Source of the DNA: RGIG2945 sp045540355 | GTDB lineage: Bacteria > Bacillota > Clostridia > Oscillospirales > Acutalibacteraceae | DNA length: 64,000 nucleotides | Assembly: GCA_045540355.1 (NCBI GenBank) | Contig: JAZQHB010000053.1 | Location: forward strand, 1 to 64,000 | Direction of reading: 5' to 3' | Part shown: positions 35,290 to 43,949 of the stretch, in pieces | Layout: each line of letters opens with the position of its first letter | Numbering within the stretch: the stretch's first letter is position 1 | The notes under the pieces: model-generated | The model's input: only the letters and a program-made list of their open reading frames with translations | The model's database searches: none | What the model was told of the DNA's origin: nothing | Made by a program: the position numbers and the translations under genes

Positions 35290-35315
35290 ACCAAGCGGAT
35301 TTTACTCCGCTTGGT
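35290..35315. terminator. Perfect 10-bp hairpin downstream of the 35365 gene
   Basis: ACCAAGCGGA (35290-35299) pairs exactly with TCCGCTTGGT (35306-35315) around a 6-nt loop. No T-run follows on the minus strand, so it may be an RNA 3'-end stabiliser rather than the main terminator. Confidence 0.5.
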
Positions 35316-35364
35316 ATAAATAATTTAAAGTCAAATAAATTATAAGTTAAGTAAACTATAATTA

Positions 35365-36111
35365 TTAGCCTTCAACAGGAGCAGCCTGCTTTGTGAAGTT
35401 GATAGCAAGAGTAGCTGTATCAGCTGTCTGACCTTTACAGTCAGCGTGCTGACCTTCAGCCCACATGTAGAATGTAAGCTGTGTAGCTTCACCAGCAACA
35501 AGATCGATAGAAGTATTCAAGCTTGATGCGCCTGTTACCTGAGCTGCAAGAGCTGTTGTTTCATCAGCATCAAGGATTGCGTTACCGTTTGTATCGTTAG
35601 CTGTGTCACCTGCAGCACCTGTGTAGGGAAGGTAAGAACCTGTACCTGCAACTTTGAATGTGCCGTTAACTGTTAAGCCAGCGAATACATAAGCCTGAGT
35701 ATGTGTGAAAACGGGAGCTACGTCAACTGTGCAATTAACATCTGATTTTACGAGAACTGAGAACTGAACATATTTGCCAGTAGCTTCAGTTGCTGTGAAA
35801 ACGCCGTCTTCAATAGCACCGGAAACGATGCTACCGATACCCTGTGTACCAGGAGTTACAGAAACGGGAGAAAGAGTAGATGCGAGTGTGTTTGTTGTAA
35901 CAGCAGTAAGGTCAGCTGTTGTAAGAACTGTTTTCCATTCGTTACCGTCAGCAGAGATAAGGATTGAACCTTCTGCGTTGCTTACGGAAGCACTGATCTG
36001 GTTAACTGTTGCTGTGTCACCTGTTGCGAACCATGCGAATGTTGCAGATGTCAAAACGATAGCTGATACTACAAGCATTGCAATAGCAGAAACTAATGAA
36101 CGTTTTTTCAT
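35365..36111 (-). CDS. SipW-dependent-type major secreted subunit (TasA-like) E
   Basis: A 248-residue secreted protein rich in Ala, Thr, Gly and Val with few charges, unlike the other four subunits. The SipW-cognate signal peptide (MKKRSLVSAIAMLVVSAIVL) ends in T-F-A-W-F-A-T (about 24-30), followed by 'DTATVNQISASVSNAEGSI'. The remainder has a beta-sandwich pattern and one possible Asp/Asn-rich metal loop ('DTNGNAILDADETT', near 170) reminiscent of calcium-binding loops. It has a GGAGGAAATT ribosome binding site, belongs to a unit with a consensus promoter, and is followed by strong hairpins, all consistent with high expression as the bulk fibre or matrix protein (inference). ATG 36111 is preferred to the upstream start at 36126. 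Confidence 0.8.
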   Translation of the reverse strand: MKKRSLVSAIAMLVVSAIVLTSATFAWFATGDTATVNQISASVSNAEGSILISADGNEWKTVLTTADLTAVTTNTLASTLSPVSVTPGTQGIGSIVSGAIEDGVFTATEATGKYVQFSVLVKSDVNCTVDVAPVFTHTQAYVFAGLTVNGTFKVAGTGSYLPYTGAAGDTANDTNGNAILDADETTALAAQVTGASSLNTSIDLVAGEATQLTFYMWAEGQHADCKGQTADTATLAINFTKQAAPVEG

Positions 36112-36206
36112 AATAATTTCCTCCAAATAAATTTCTTTTTATATCTTAAATGTGTATCCTTCGGGAAGTTTGCCGAAAACAAAGATATCTGATGTCTCCC
36201 CCAGCA

Positions 36207-37022
36207 TCAAACAGCTTTTTCTTCAACTTTGATTGCATCAAAGTTCATTTCTAGCTTTGCTTCACCTCCCAGAATATCGTTTACACATTCAGGATCCTCA
36301 CCTTCGAGCCAAATAACTACTGTATACTTATCGATATCTCCGACCTCGAAGTTTCTGTTTGAAAGTTCCATAACCGTTTTCGGGTCCTTAAAGGTTTTGT
36401 CAATTCCAAACCAGGCATTCTTTTCATTTTTGTTGTCTTCTCTCGGAGTTTTGCCGTATACTGTAGGTTCACCGTTATAGTAAACCATGACTCTCATTGC
36501 GTGTTCTGTTCCCTTTGTTGAGGACAGAATATCGAGTGATGCGTTGTAACCGCACTTCTCTTTACCTGTGTTCTTTATGTAGAAAGTATAGGCTATGTAA
36601 TTCTGACCGTTGTGACTACCGTCAACATTGTCAACATCCGCAAAGGTTCTGTAAGTCGGGTCTTTGGGGTTATAGAAGCTCGACGACTTATGATTAAGAA
36701 TCCACTCTTTGGTGATGTTATCCATATTCTCAATCGGATCACCTGAAAGCATTATTGTAGGATTCTTGAAATCTTTAGTTTCAGAAATCGAAATGCCGAC
36801 ATTGTATGCATCCGGGTCGAGATTTATTGTAAATCTACCGGCTTTGTTGACAAAACTTACGCAAGCATAGCTGATTGACATTAACAATATCAAGAGTAAG
36901 AGGATAACGAAGAGTATTCTTAATATATGATTTCGTTTTCTGACCTTTTTGGCCTCGGTTCTGACTTCCCTACGCTCTTGACCTTCAATCGGTTCGGGCG
37001 TCGGTTTAGGTTTGCGGCTCAA
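36207..37022 (-). CDS. Membrane-anchored accessory protein of the SipW-type locus
   Basis: A 271-residue protein with a basic cytoplasmic N-terminus (residues 1-32), one strong transmembrane helix (about 33-56), and a beta-rich ectodomain beginning 'FTINLDPDAYNVGISISE'. The segment 'NYIAYTFYIKNTGKEKCGYNASLDIL' has the look of a camelysin/TasA-like sandwich, and two or three Cys could form a disulfide. No SipW-type A-W-F motif is present, so it probably stays tethered and may nucleate or anchor the secreted subunit encoded next (95 nt downstream). The start is a TTG at 37022 (GGAG nine bases upstream); the frame is closed by a TGA just before it. Confidence 0.7.
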   Translation of the reverse strand: MSRKPKPTPEPIEGQERREVRTEAKKVRKRNHILRILFVILLLLILLMSISYACVSFVNKAGRFTINLDPDAYNVGISISETKDFKNPTIMLSGDPIENMDNITKEWILNHKSSSFYNPKDPTYRTFADVDNVDGSHNGQNYIAYTFYIKNTGKEKCGYNASLDILSSTKGTEHAMRVMVYYNGEPTVYGKTPREDNKNEKNAWFGIDKTFKDPKTVMELSNRNFEVGDIDKYTVVIWLEGEDPECVNDILGGEAKLEMNFDAIKVEEKAV

Positions 37023-37055
37023 TCAACCCATCTCCTTTCCACAAAATTATATGTA

Positions 37056-37820
37056 TCAGTCACCTTTGATTTGCTTTTCTTTAATCGGATTACCGTAAAA
37101 GCTTCCTTTCATTCGGTCTGCACCCATCTTTTTAAGAAGTGCAGCTCGTTCGACTGAATTGATTCCGTCAACGGTGACCTGAGTTTCAATCTTTTTAGTA
37201 AAATCGATAATACCTTGAACAATATTCTGAGCTCTTTCGGATTCTTCAATATTATCTAAAAGACTTTCATGAATACCAATATAATCAACTTCGTAATGAC
37301 TTAAGTGTGACAATGAAGTGTATTCTGTACCAAAGTCATCAATTTCGATAAGAAATTCTTCCTGACGAAGTGCCTGAATATTTTCGATTATCTGAGCTTT
37401 ATCCGCTTCAAGAATACTCTGATTGATTTTGAAGCAGAATTTATCAGGCAAGGTGTCTTTAGCTTCAACAATCTTCATAATCTTAGAAACAATGTTTTTC
37501 TTTGCAAGATGCTTGACAGAGATCGGAACTATAACACTATTGATATCAACTTCTCTTGCTTCACACCTTTTAATAGCTTCACAAGCTTCTTCAATCATCC
37601 AATAGTCGAGGTCACATATCTGCGATGACTTTTCGGCTATCGGAATAAATGTTTCCGGTAAGAGAACGCCCATTGATTTGTCGTTAATTCTCATAGAAAC
37701 TTCAAAATCAATAGCCATATTGAGATGTGTGTCAAACACGGGACGATACCACAACTCAAGGCTTCTGAGCCCTGATCTGCGTGTTTTTTTTGCATTTGTA
37801 TTGGTTTTCTTTTCAGCCAT
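37056..37820 (-). CDS. Degenerate EAL-domain protein (probably catalytically inactive)
   Basis: A 254-residue stand-alone EAL domain after a ~20-residue basic start. It keeps the overall EAL order but has lost most catalytic positions: EAL is F-E-V-S; the V-N-L-S Asn is replaced (V-P-I-S); E-I-T-E reads K-I-N-Q; the loop D-D-F-G is kept ('IDDFGTEYTSLSHL'); the V-D-x-x-K-I-D lysine is lost (V-D-Y-I-G-I-H); A-E-G-V-E reads V-D-G-I-N. It should therefore not hydrolyse cyclic di-GMP, and may bind it or act by protein contact. It is the first gene after a consensus promoter and heads the unit encoding the anchored accessory protein and the main subunit, so a regulatory link to surface-fibre production is plausible. 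Confidence 0.8.
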   Translation of the reverse strand: MAEKKTNTNAKKTRRSGLRSLELWYRPVFDTHLNMAIDFEVSMRINDKSMGVLLPETFIPIAEKSSQICDLDYWMIEEACEAIKRCEAREVDINSVIVPISVKHLAKKNIVSKIMKIVEAKDTLPDKFCFKINQSILEADKAQIIENIQALRQEEFLIEIDDFGTEYTSLSHLSHYEVDYIGIHESLLDNIEESERAQNIVQGIIDFTKKIETQVTVDGINSVERAALLKKMGADRMKGSFYGNPIKEKQIKGD

Positions 37821-37895
37821 ACAACGGACACCTCAAATCAAAATCGTAATATATATGGGCATACCATTCCGGTACATTATAATATTCACGATAGA

Positions 37896-37924
37896 ATGAT
37901 ATCACGAACGCACAATTTTGTCAA
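37896..37924 (-). promoter_or_regulatory. SigA-type promoter of the EAL / major-subunit unit
   Basis: On the minus strand TTGACA (complement of 37919-37924), a 17-bp spacer, and TATCAT (complement of 37896-37901), 76 bp before the EAL start codon. Confidence 0.75.
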
Positions 37925-37966
37925 TAAGTATACGAAATTTTTATGAAACTTTTAACAAAAAAATGC

Positions 37967-37996
37967 AAAATAGCCATGCAAGAAGCACGGCTATTT
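37967..37996 (-). terminator. Terminator after the Gfo/Idh gene
   Basis: AAAATAGCCATGC (37967-37979) pairs with GCACGGCTATTTT (37984-37996), one mismatch, loop 4 nt; on the minus strand a T-rich tract follows (GCATTTTTTTG). The stop codon of the oxidoreductase lies inside the stem. Confidence 0.75.
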
Positions 37997-38974
37997 TTGA
38001 ATAATTATTCCTGATTTGTCTCTTATTTCCTGTAATATTATACAAGTATTGATTGAATTGTTTTTGGCTCTGAGATAATCGTTCACAGTTTGTTCATAGT
38101 TTTCGATAAAATCTCTGAATTTTTCCGCTTCATACTGCATCAGCACTTCTTTGGGTACATCTCCACAGATTTTTTCCCTTGTACCGTCATTGAAAATAAC
38201 CTCGGAATTCGTAAGCTTTGAAATAGATTCTATTCTGATTGTACCAAGGTCGCCGATAATCTGTGAGCCACAGAAATCCTGACCGACCTTTGAAGATGTT
38301 ATCGAGATATCCATATCGGGATAAGTCAGTATTGCCGAGGTTGAAGCATCTGCACCCGTATCAAGGAATACCGAATGTGCGGTAATACTTTCGGGCATAC
38401 CGAAAAAGTAGCTTGATGCGTAAACACAGTAGCAACCCAAGTCCATAAGGCAGCCTGTTGCCATTTCAGGGTTGAAGATATTCGGTACCTCTCCCCTTTT
38501 GTATGCGGGGTATTTCGATGACAATTGGCTGAAATCAAAATGTACGGAGTGTACTTCACCAATTTTTTTTATAGCTTCTGCTATTTTTTCAGACACAGGA
38601 TTGTACGCCATCATCATAGCTTCCGTAAAAATTAAACCCTTTGATTCAGCTAAGTCATAAAGCTCAGTTAATTGCTCGGGTGTAACAGTTGCAGGTTTTT
38701 CACATATTACATTTTTGCCGTTTTCAAGCATCAGCTTACTCTGTCTGTAATGAAAGACATTCGGACTCGCAATATAGACAGAATCGAACTCCTCAGCTTT
38801 TGCAAATTCATTTAAATCTGTATATATGTTGGTACAAGAAAATTTATTGCCGAATTCAAGACCTTTTTCTTTTGTTCTCGAATAAACTGCCTTAAGATTT
38901 ATATTGTCAGACAAGCAAGTACCTCTGACATAGGATTCAGCAATCCAACCTGTTCCTATAACTGCGTAATTCAT
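37991..38974 (-). CDS. Gfo/Idh/MocA-family NAD(P)-dependent oxidoreductase
   Basis: A 327-residue two-domain dehydrogenase. The N-terminal Rossmann fold starts at once (MNYAVIGTGWIAESYV, G-x-G-x-x-A) and is followed by the family's 'YIASPNVFHY' and 'VICEKPATVT' motifs, whose E-K-P lysine is the usual catalytic residue. The C-terminal half has the alpha/beta substrate domain ('TGCLMDLGCYCVYASSYFFG'). Members oxidise or reduce sugars, inositols or related compounds; the substrate cannot be read from sequence. It is 11 nt after the UPF0210 gene and ends in a terminator, so it closes that operon. Confidence 0.85.
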   Translation of the reverse strand: MNYAVIGTGWIAESYVRGTCLSDNINLKAVYSRTKEKGLEFGNKFSCTNIYTDLNEFAKAEEFDSVYIASPNVFHYRQSKLMLENGKNVICEKPATVTPEQLTELYDLAESKGLIFTEAMMMAYNPVSEKIAEAIKKIGEVHSVHFDFSQLSSKYPAYKRGEVPNIFNPEMATGCLMDLGCYCVYASSYFFGMPESITAHSVFLDTGADASTSAILTYPDMDISITSSKVGQDFCGSQIIGDLGTIRIESISKLTNSEVIFNDGTREKICGDVPKEVLMQYEAEKFRDFIENYEQTVNDYLRAKNNSINTCIILQEIRDKSGIIIQK

Positions 38975-38985
38975 ATTATTTTCCT

Positions 38986-40341
38986 TTAGTTTTTAAGTGA
39001 TTGAATCGGTGCAGGGATTCTTCCGCCTCTGTTGATAAACTTTGCGGGAGAAATATCTGACAAGGGCATTACGGGACCGCTTCCGAGAAGACCGCCGAAC
39101 TCCAGAGTATCACCAACATCTTTACCGATTGCAGGGATAAGACGAACTGCGGTAGTTTTTGTGTTAATCATACCGATTGCCGCTTCGTCAGCGATAATTG
39201 CAGAGATAACCTCTGGTGTGGTATTTCCCGGTACCACTATCATATCAAGACCGACGGAGCAAACCGCTGTCATTGCTTCCAGCTTCTGAATTGAAAGTGC
39301 ACCGCTGACTGCTGCATCAATCATTCCCGCATCTTCTGAAACAGGGATAAATGCACCTGAAAGACCGCCGACATGAGAAGACGCCATTGTGCCGCCTTTT
39401 TTTACTGCATCATTAAGAATTGCAAGTGCCGCGGTTGTGCCGTGGCAACCGCACTGCTCGAGACCCATTTCTTCCAAAATATGTGCTACCGAATCGCCTA
39501 CTGCGGGAGTTGGTGCAAGTGACAAATCAACTATACCGAACGGAACTCCAAGCATTTTTGCCGCTTCGTTTGCAACCAACTGACCGATTCTTGTGATTTT
39601 GAATGCAGTTTTCTTAACAACATCTGCTACATCGGTAATATCGCCGTCGGGAATTTTTGCAAGTGCACTTCTTACAACACCGGGACCCGATACGCCTACA
39701 TTTATGACACATTCAGGTTCACCTGCACCGTGGAATGCACCTGCCATAAACGGGTTATCATCGGGAGCGTTGCAAAATACAACAAGCTTTGCCGCACCGA
39801 TACAGTTTCTGTCCGCGGTTTTCTCAGCAGCTTCCTTGACAATTTTACCCATAAGCTTAACCGCATCCATATTGATGCCTGCTTTTGTTGAGCCGATATT
39901 GACGCTTGAACAAATGTGGTCGGTTACGGACAATGCTTCAGGTATACTGTTGATAAGTACTTCGTCACTCTTCGTAAAGCCTTTCTGTACCAATGCAGAA
40001 AAACCGCCGATAAAGTTAACCCCGACTTCCCTAGATGCCTTTTCAAGAGTAAGCGCATACTTGACAGGGTCACCGCCGGATGCCGCCATTATCATTGAAA
40101 TAGGTGTAACGGATATTCTTTTGTTTATAATAGGAATACCGTATCTTCTTTCAAGCTCATCGCCTACCGATACGAGATTTTTTGCATAAGTAGTAATTTT
40201 ATCATAAATCTTTGTGCAAGTGGTCTCGGGGTCAGTTGAGCAACAATCAAAGAGTGAGATACCCATTGTTATTGTTCTTATATCAAGATTTTCATCCTCA
40301 ATCATGTGGATAGTTTCTAAAATATCTTTAGTGTTTAACAT
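38986..40341 (-). CDS. UPF0210 / PFL-like family protein (DUF711)
   Basis: A 451-residue member of the UPF0210 family: starts '[30 protein letters not shown]' and contains '[10 protein letters not shown]', '[14 protein letters not shown]', '[12 protein letters not shown]' and the C-terminal '[17 protein letters not shown]', all hallmarks of the family. The fold resembles pyruvate formate-lyase-like barrels but no glycyl-radical motif is visible, and its reaction is unknown. It is nearly always beside a small ACT-domain (UPF0237) gene, as here, which suggests amino-acid-regulated activity. AAGGAG precedes the ATG. Confidence 0.9.
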   Translation of the reverse strand: MLNTKDILETIHMIEDENLDIRTITMGISLFDCCSTDPETTCTKIYDKITTYAKNLVSVGDELERRYGIPIINKRISVTPISMIMAASGGDPVKYALTLEKASREVGVNFIGGFSALVQKGFTKSDEVLINSIPEALSVTDHICSSVNIGSTKAGINMDAVKLMGKIVKEAAEKTADRNCIGAAKLVVFCNAPDDNPFMAGAFHGAGEPECVINVGVSGPGVVRSALAKIPDGDITDVADVVKKTAFKITRIGQLVANEAAKMLGVPFGIVDLSLAPTPAVGDSVAHILEEMGLEQCGCHGTTAALAILNDAVKKGGTMASSHVGGLSGAFIPVSEDAGMIDAAVSGALSIQKLEAMTAVCSVGLDMIVVPGNTTPEVISAIIADEAAIGMINTKTTAVRLIPAIGKDVGDTLEFGGLLGSGPVMPLSDISPAKFINRGGRIPAPIQSLKN

Positions 40342-40350
40342 AGTAACTCC

Positions 40351-40620
40351 TTATATATGGTGCATTGTATTAAAGATATCTTCATGCATTACATGAACAG
40401 ATAAATTGAGCTCTTCGCCTGATTTTTCAAGATTTTTTGCAAACTCAGAAAAACCTACTGTGCAAGCTTTCAAATCAACAAGCATTATCATGCAGAACAT
40501 ATCCTGCAAAATTGTCTGTGAAACTTCAATAACATTGGCGGAATTTTCGGAACATATCCCCGATACCTTCGCAAGAATACCAACCATGTCTTTTCCTACT
40601 ACCGTAATAACAGCACGCAT
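40351..40620 (-). CDS. ACT-domain protein, UPF0237 family
   Basis: An 89-residue single ACT domain (MRAVITVVGKDMVGILAKVSG, then 'ENSANVIEVSQTILQDMFCMIMLVDL'), about the usual length for UPF0237. ACT domains bind amino acids and control partner enzymes, and this one is 9 nt upstream of its conserved neighbour UPF0210. The ATG at 40620 is used because AGGTGA lies just before it; an in-frame GTG three codons earlier is part of that site. Confidence 0.85.
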   Translation of the reverse strand: MRAVITVVGKDMVGILAKVSGICSENSANVIEVSQTILQDMFCMIMLVDLKACTVGFSEFAKNLEKSGEELNLSVHVMHEDIFNTMHHI

Positions 40621-40654
40621 ACTTATCACCTATCCTTAAAATTATTACTTTGAT

Positions 40655-40683
40655 ATTCTAACACAAAACATCATATTTTTCAA
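40655..40683 (-). promoter_or_regulatory. SigA-type promoter of the ACT/UPF0210/oxidoreductase operon
   Basis: On the minus strand TTGAAA (complement of 40678-40683), a 17-bp spacer, and TAGAAT (complement of 40655-40660), 35 bp before the start codon. Confidence 0.7.
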
Positions 40684-40764
40684 TTTTTTTTGCAAATTTT
40701 TATTTTTTACTTTTATTTTCCCGTAATTTATGTTATATTAACTATTTAGAATGGAGGTTAGTAT

Positions 40765-41577
40765 ATGCAATATAAGAATTTACTTGACTTGCACATTCAT
40801 ACAGATAATTCTTTTGACGGCAATCACTCAACCACATATCTTTGTGAACGAGCGCAGATGTTGGGGCTGAGAGCTGTTGCATTCACGGACCATAGTGATG
40901 TTGATACTCCCGATAAAAAACAGCTTGAACGCTCGGCGTTGCAGTCTTTTTTTGAGGTATCAAAGGCAAAGTCCGCTTTCAGAGGTCGTATGATAATATG
41001 CAAGGGCATTGAGTTGGGACAACCTACTTATGATATTGAAATCTCCGAAGCACTCTTGAAAAAACAGAATTATGATTTTGTTATAGGCTCGATACACAAT
41101 CTCAGAAATATGCAGGACTTCTGGTTTCTGGATTACAGTAAAGAAAATGTACCCGAGTTGCTCGACAAATACTTTGATGAGGTATTAAATCTCGTTGATT
41201 GGGGAAATTTTGATACTCTCGCACATCTTACATACCCGTTGAGATATATAGTCGGCGACCACAAAATCCCCATTGATTTATCAGAGTATGACAAAAAAAT
41301 TGAGCTGATACTCAAAATGCTTGCAGAAAAAGAAATTGCTTTGGAAATCAACACCTCGGGATTAAGACAAAACCTCGGAAAAACTATGCCTGAAGCTGAT
41401 ATCGTAAAACGATTCAAGGAACTGGGCGGTAAATATATAACAATCGGCTCTGACGCTCATTACGCTGAGCATTTAGGTGCAGGAATCAATGACGGTATGA
41501 ACATTGCCAGAGATTGCGGTTTCGATTGCGTAACACTTTATCAGAACCGAGAGCCGATACAAATTCCCATTGAATAG
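40765..41577 (+). CDS. PHP-domain histidinol-phosphatase (HisJ/HisK type)
   Basis: A 270-residue PHP-fold phosphatase. Metal-binding motifs are H-I-H in 'DLHIHTDNSFDG' (10-12), 'FTDHSDVD' with His ~43, Glu in 'IELGQP', and 'GSDAHYAEHLG' near the C-terminus. The layout fits histidinol-phosphatase, the dephosphorylation step before histidinol in histidine synthesis, though PHP proteins can have other phosphate-ester substrates. No other his gene is in view. A GGAGG site precedes the ATG, and the gene ends just before the aminotransferase gene (10-nt gap), so they are co-transcribed. Confidence 0.8.
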   Translation: MQYKNLLDLHIHTDNSFDGNHSTTYLCERAQMLGLRAVAFTDHSDVDTPDKKQLERSALQSFFEVSKAKSAFRGRMIICKGIELGQPTYDIEISEALLKKQNYDFVIGSIHNLRNMQDFWFLDYSKENVPELLDKYFDEVLNLVDWGNFDTLAHLTYPLRYIVGDHKIPIDLSEYDKKIELILKMLAEKEIALEINTSGLRQNLGKTMPEADIVKRFKELGGKYITIGSDAHYAEHLGAGINDGMNIARDCGFDCVTLYQNREPIQIPIE

Positions 41578-41587
41578 GAGAATAAAA

Positions 41588-42775
41588 ATGATAGATTTTA
41601 ATAAAGCACTCAACAAAAGAATCAGAGATGTTAAACCCTCAGGTATCAGAAAATTTTTTGATATCTGCGAGGAATATGATGATGTAATTTCATTGGGTAT
41701 CGGTGAGCCCGACTTCCCCACTCCCGAACATATCCGTCAGGCCGGCATCAATGCTATTGCATCAGGTCTTACAAAATACACTTCAAACAAGGGTCTTACT
41801 GAGTTAAGACGCGAAATCGCCGCTTATTACAAGCGTCGTTTCAATGTTGATTATTGCGGTGATACCGATGTTCTTATCACAATCGGCGGTTCAGAGGCAC
41901 TTGATTTATGCTTCAGAGTATTATTGGAGCCCGGTGATGAGGTTTTGGTTTCAGAGCCTTCTTATGTCTGCTATTCACCTCTTACATCAATCAGCAGCGG
42001 TGTTTATGTTCCGATAGTTACGGAGGAAAAAGACAAATTCAGACTTACTCCCGAAGCTTTGAAAAAGGCTATTACTCCCAAGAGTAAGTTGCTCGTTCTC
42101 ACCTATCCCAACAACCCCACCGGTGGTATAATGGAAAGAGAAGATCTTGAAGCTATTACCGAGGTCATCAAAGATACCGATATCATAGTTATTTCAGACG
42201 AAATCTACGGTGAATTGACTTATGGCGGAAAACGACATGTTTCAATGGCTGAGATTCCCGGAATGAAAGAAAGAACAGTTATTATCAACGGTTTTTCAAA
42301 AGCATATTCAATGACAGGTTGGCGTTTAGGTTATGCTATAGGTCCTCAGGAGCTTATCGCCGCCATCACAAAGATGCACCAGCACGCAATTATGAGTGCA
42401 AATACTATTTCTCAGTATGCCGCAATTGAAGCTTTGAGAAACGGCGATGTTGACATAAATTATATGCATAAGACCTATGATGCGAGAAGACGACTTGTTG
42501 TATCAGGTTTTAATCTTATCGGACTTCATACATTTGAGCCCGAAGGAGCTTTCTACTGTTTCCCCTGTATCAAGAGTACGGGGCTTGACTCAGAAACATT
42601 CTGTGCACAGTTGCTTGAGAAAAAGAGAGTTGCAGTTGTTCCCGGTACTGCATTCGGTGACTGTGGTGAGGGTTATATCCGTGTTTCATACTGCTATTCA
42701 ACCGACCACCTTGCGGAAGCTTTAAAACGAATAGGCGATTTTGTTGAAGAGCTCAGGAGAGAAAAAGAAAAATGA
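41588..42775 (+). CDS. Class I/II PLP-dependent aminotransferase
   Basis: A 395-residue fold-type I aminotransferase. It has the 'YPNNPTGG' cofactor-site motif (173-180), 'ISDEIYGEL' with the PLP-pyridine Asp (near 204), and the Schiff-base lysine in 'INGFSKAYSMTGWRLGY' (Lys238). It fits the aspartate/aromatic aminotransferase group (PatA/AspC-like). Its place after a histidinol-phosphatase-like gene raises a role in histidine or aromatic amino-acid synthesis, not proven. Start ATG 41588 is preferred over an upstream frame extension to 41570 because the GGAG at 41577-41580 fits it. Confidence 0.9.
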   Translation: MIDFNKALNKRIRDVKPSGIRKFFDICEEYDDVISLGIGEPDFPTPEHIRQAGINAIASGLTKYTSNKGLTELRREIAAYYKRRFNVDYCGDTDVLITIGGSEALDLCFRVLLEPGDEVLVSEPSYVCYSPLTSISSGVYVPIVTEEKDKFRLTPEALKKAITPKSKLLVLTYPNNPTGGIMEREDLEAITEVIKDTDIIVISDEIYGELTYGGKRHVSMAEIPGMKERTVIINGFSKAYSMTGWRLGYAIGPQELIAAITKMHQHAIMSANTISQYAAIEALRNGDVDINYMHKTYDARRRLVVSGFNLIGLHTFEPEGAFYCFPCIKSTGLDSETFCAQLLEKKRVAVVPGTAFGDCGEGYIRVSYCYSTDHLAEALKRIGDFVEELRREKEK

Positions 42776-43638
42776 TTACTGTAAATGCTGCAGCTAAAAT
42801 CAATTTATCCCTTGACATAGTAAAAAGGCTTGATAACGGATATCACAGCCTTTTTATGATTATGCAATCGGTTGATTTGTATGACACAATCAGAGTTGAA
42901 AAATGTGAGTGTAAAGGAATTTGCATTACATGTAATGTTGCCGACATTCCGACGGACGCTTCTAACATTGCAGCAAAAGCAGCAAAGGCTTTTTTCAATA
43001 CAGCAAACATTGAAAATCCGGGGATAAAGATTGATATTACTAAACGAATTCCCCATGCGGCAGGTCTTGCAGGCGGCAGTGCTGACGGTGCCGGTGTCAT
43101 AGTGGCACTCAACGAAATGTTCAAAACAAACTTTACACAAAAAGAGCTTTGTGACATAGGTGTAAAGGTCGGAGCTGACATTCCGTTCTGTATTGTCGGC
43201 GGCACAATGCTTTCCCAGGATATAGGCGGAGTGCTTTCACCTTTACAGCCGTTACCTGAAGTTTATATCGTGCTTGCAAAGCCGAAAGCGGGCGTTTCAA
43301 CTAAAGGTGCTTATGATGCATTTGACTCTGCTCATAACATCAAGCATCCCGATAACTGCAATCTGCTCCACGCGGCGGTAAACGGTGATTTTGATAAATT
43401 ATTCAGCCTTGCTTCAAATGTTTTTGAACAGGTTATAGAAGTTCCCGAAAGAGTCAATATCAAAACCGTTATGCGTAAACACAATTGCAAAACCGCTTGT
43501 ATGAGCGGTTCGGGTCCTACAGTTTTCGGTATTTTTGAAAATAAAAAAGATGCAGAAAACTGTGTCAATGAACTTAAAAATATTATTCCCGAGGTTTTCC
43601 TTACAAAACCTTTAAACAACGGAACATTTTTTGAATAA
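42772..43638 (+). CDS. ispE: 4-diphosphocytidyl-2-C-methyl-D-erythritol kinase (IspE)
   Basis: A 288-residue GHMP kinase with the IspE start 'INLSLDIVKRLDNGYHSL', the ATP-binding glycine loop 'PHAAGLAGGSADGAGV' (about 92-107), and the C-terminal 'MSGSGPTVFGIF' loop. It phosphorylates the 2-position of CDP-methylerythritol in the MEP isoprenoid pathway. Its ATG overlaps the aminotransferase stop (ATGA), indicating translational coupling. Confidence 0.9.
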   Translation: MITVNAAAKINLSLDIVKRLDNGYHSLFMIMQSVDLYDTIRVEKCECKGICITCNVADIPTDASNIAAKAAKAFFNTANIENPGIKIDITKRIPHAAGLAGGSADGAGVIVALNEMFKTNFTQKELCDIGVKVGADIPFCIVGGTMLSQDIGGVLSPLQPLPEVYIVLAKPKAGVSTKGAYDAFDSAHNIKHPDNCNLLHAAVNGDFDKLFSLASNVFEQVIEVPERVNIKTVMRKHNCKTACMSGSGPTVFGIFENKKDAENCVNELKNIIPEVFLTKPLNNGTFFE

Positions 43639-43691
43639 TCATGTTTTATCGGCAGATAATAACTTCAACAAGTGTTAAGGAGTTGAAAGTT

Positions 43692-43901
43692 ATGCTTGAT
43701 AAAATTTCTTTGGCATTGGTTATTATCGGTGCTCTCAACTGGGGCGGTATCGGTCTTTTTGAATTCGACCTTGTTGCCTGGATTTTCGGCGGTCAGGGTG
43801 CAATTCTCAGCCGTATCATCTATACATTGGTTGCCCTTGCAGGTGTCTGGTGTATATCCTTGCTTTTCAGAAGAGATGCTGTCGTTTCAGACGATGCCTG
43901 A
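43692..43901 (+). CDS. DUF378 small membrane protein
   Basis: A 69-residue protein with two transmembrane helices (about 4-24 and 38-60) and the DUF378 signature 'LALVIIGALNWGGIGLFEFDLV'. Function unknown. The ATG at 43692 is used because AAGGAG lies ~10 nt upstream; the longer open frame from 43641 is not supported by an RBS. It is the last gene of this plus-strand run. Confidence 0.8.
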   Translation: MLDKISLALVIIGALNWGGIGLFEFDLVAWIFGGQGAILSRIIYTLVALAGVWCISLLFRRDAVVSDDA

Positions 43902-43910
43902 ATAAAGAAC

Positions 43911-43946
43911 AACAACCCGTACATCACACACGATGCACGGGTTGTT
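43911..43946. terminator. Bidirectional terminator between convergent genes
   Basis: AACAACCCGT (43911-43920) pairs perfectly with ACGGGTTGTT (43937-43946); an inner CATC/GATG pair extends the stem. TTTT follows on the plus strand and a weaker T-rich tract on the minus strand, serving both the DUF378 gene and the lipoprotein gene. Confidence 0.75.
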
Positions 43947-43949
43947 TTA

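Larger units (their letters stand above)
35057..35364. other. Gene-free stretch (308 bp) with terminator, palindromic repeat and hairpin
   Basis: This spacer separates the major-subunit unit from the large surface locus. It holds a minus-strand terminator (35142-35180), a 73-bp element with terminal inverted repeats (35189-35261), and a perfect 10-bp hairpin (35290-35315). The remaining ~85 bp next to peptidase D should hold a promoter for the large locus, but I found no convincing -35/-10 pair. Confidence 0.6.
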
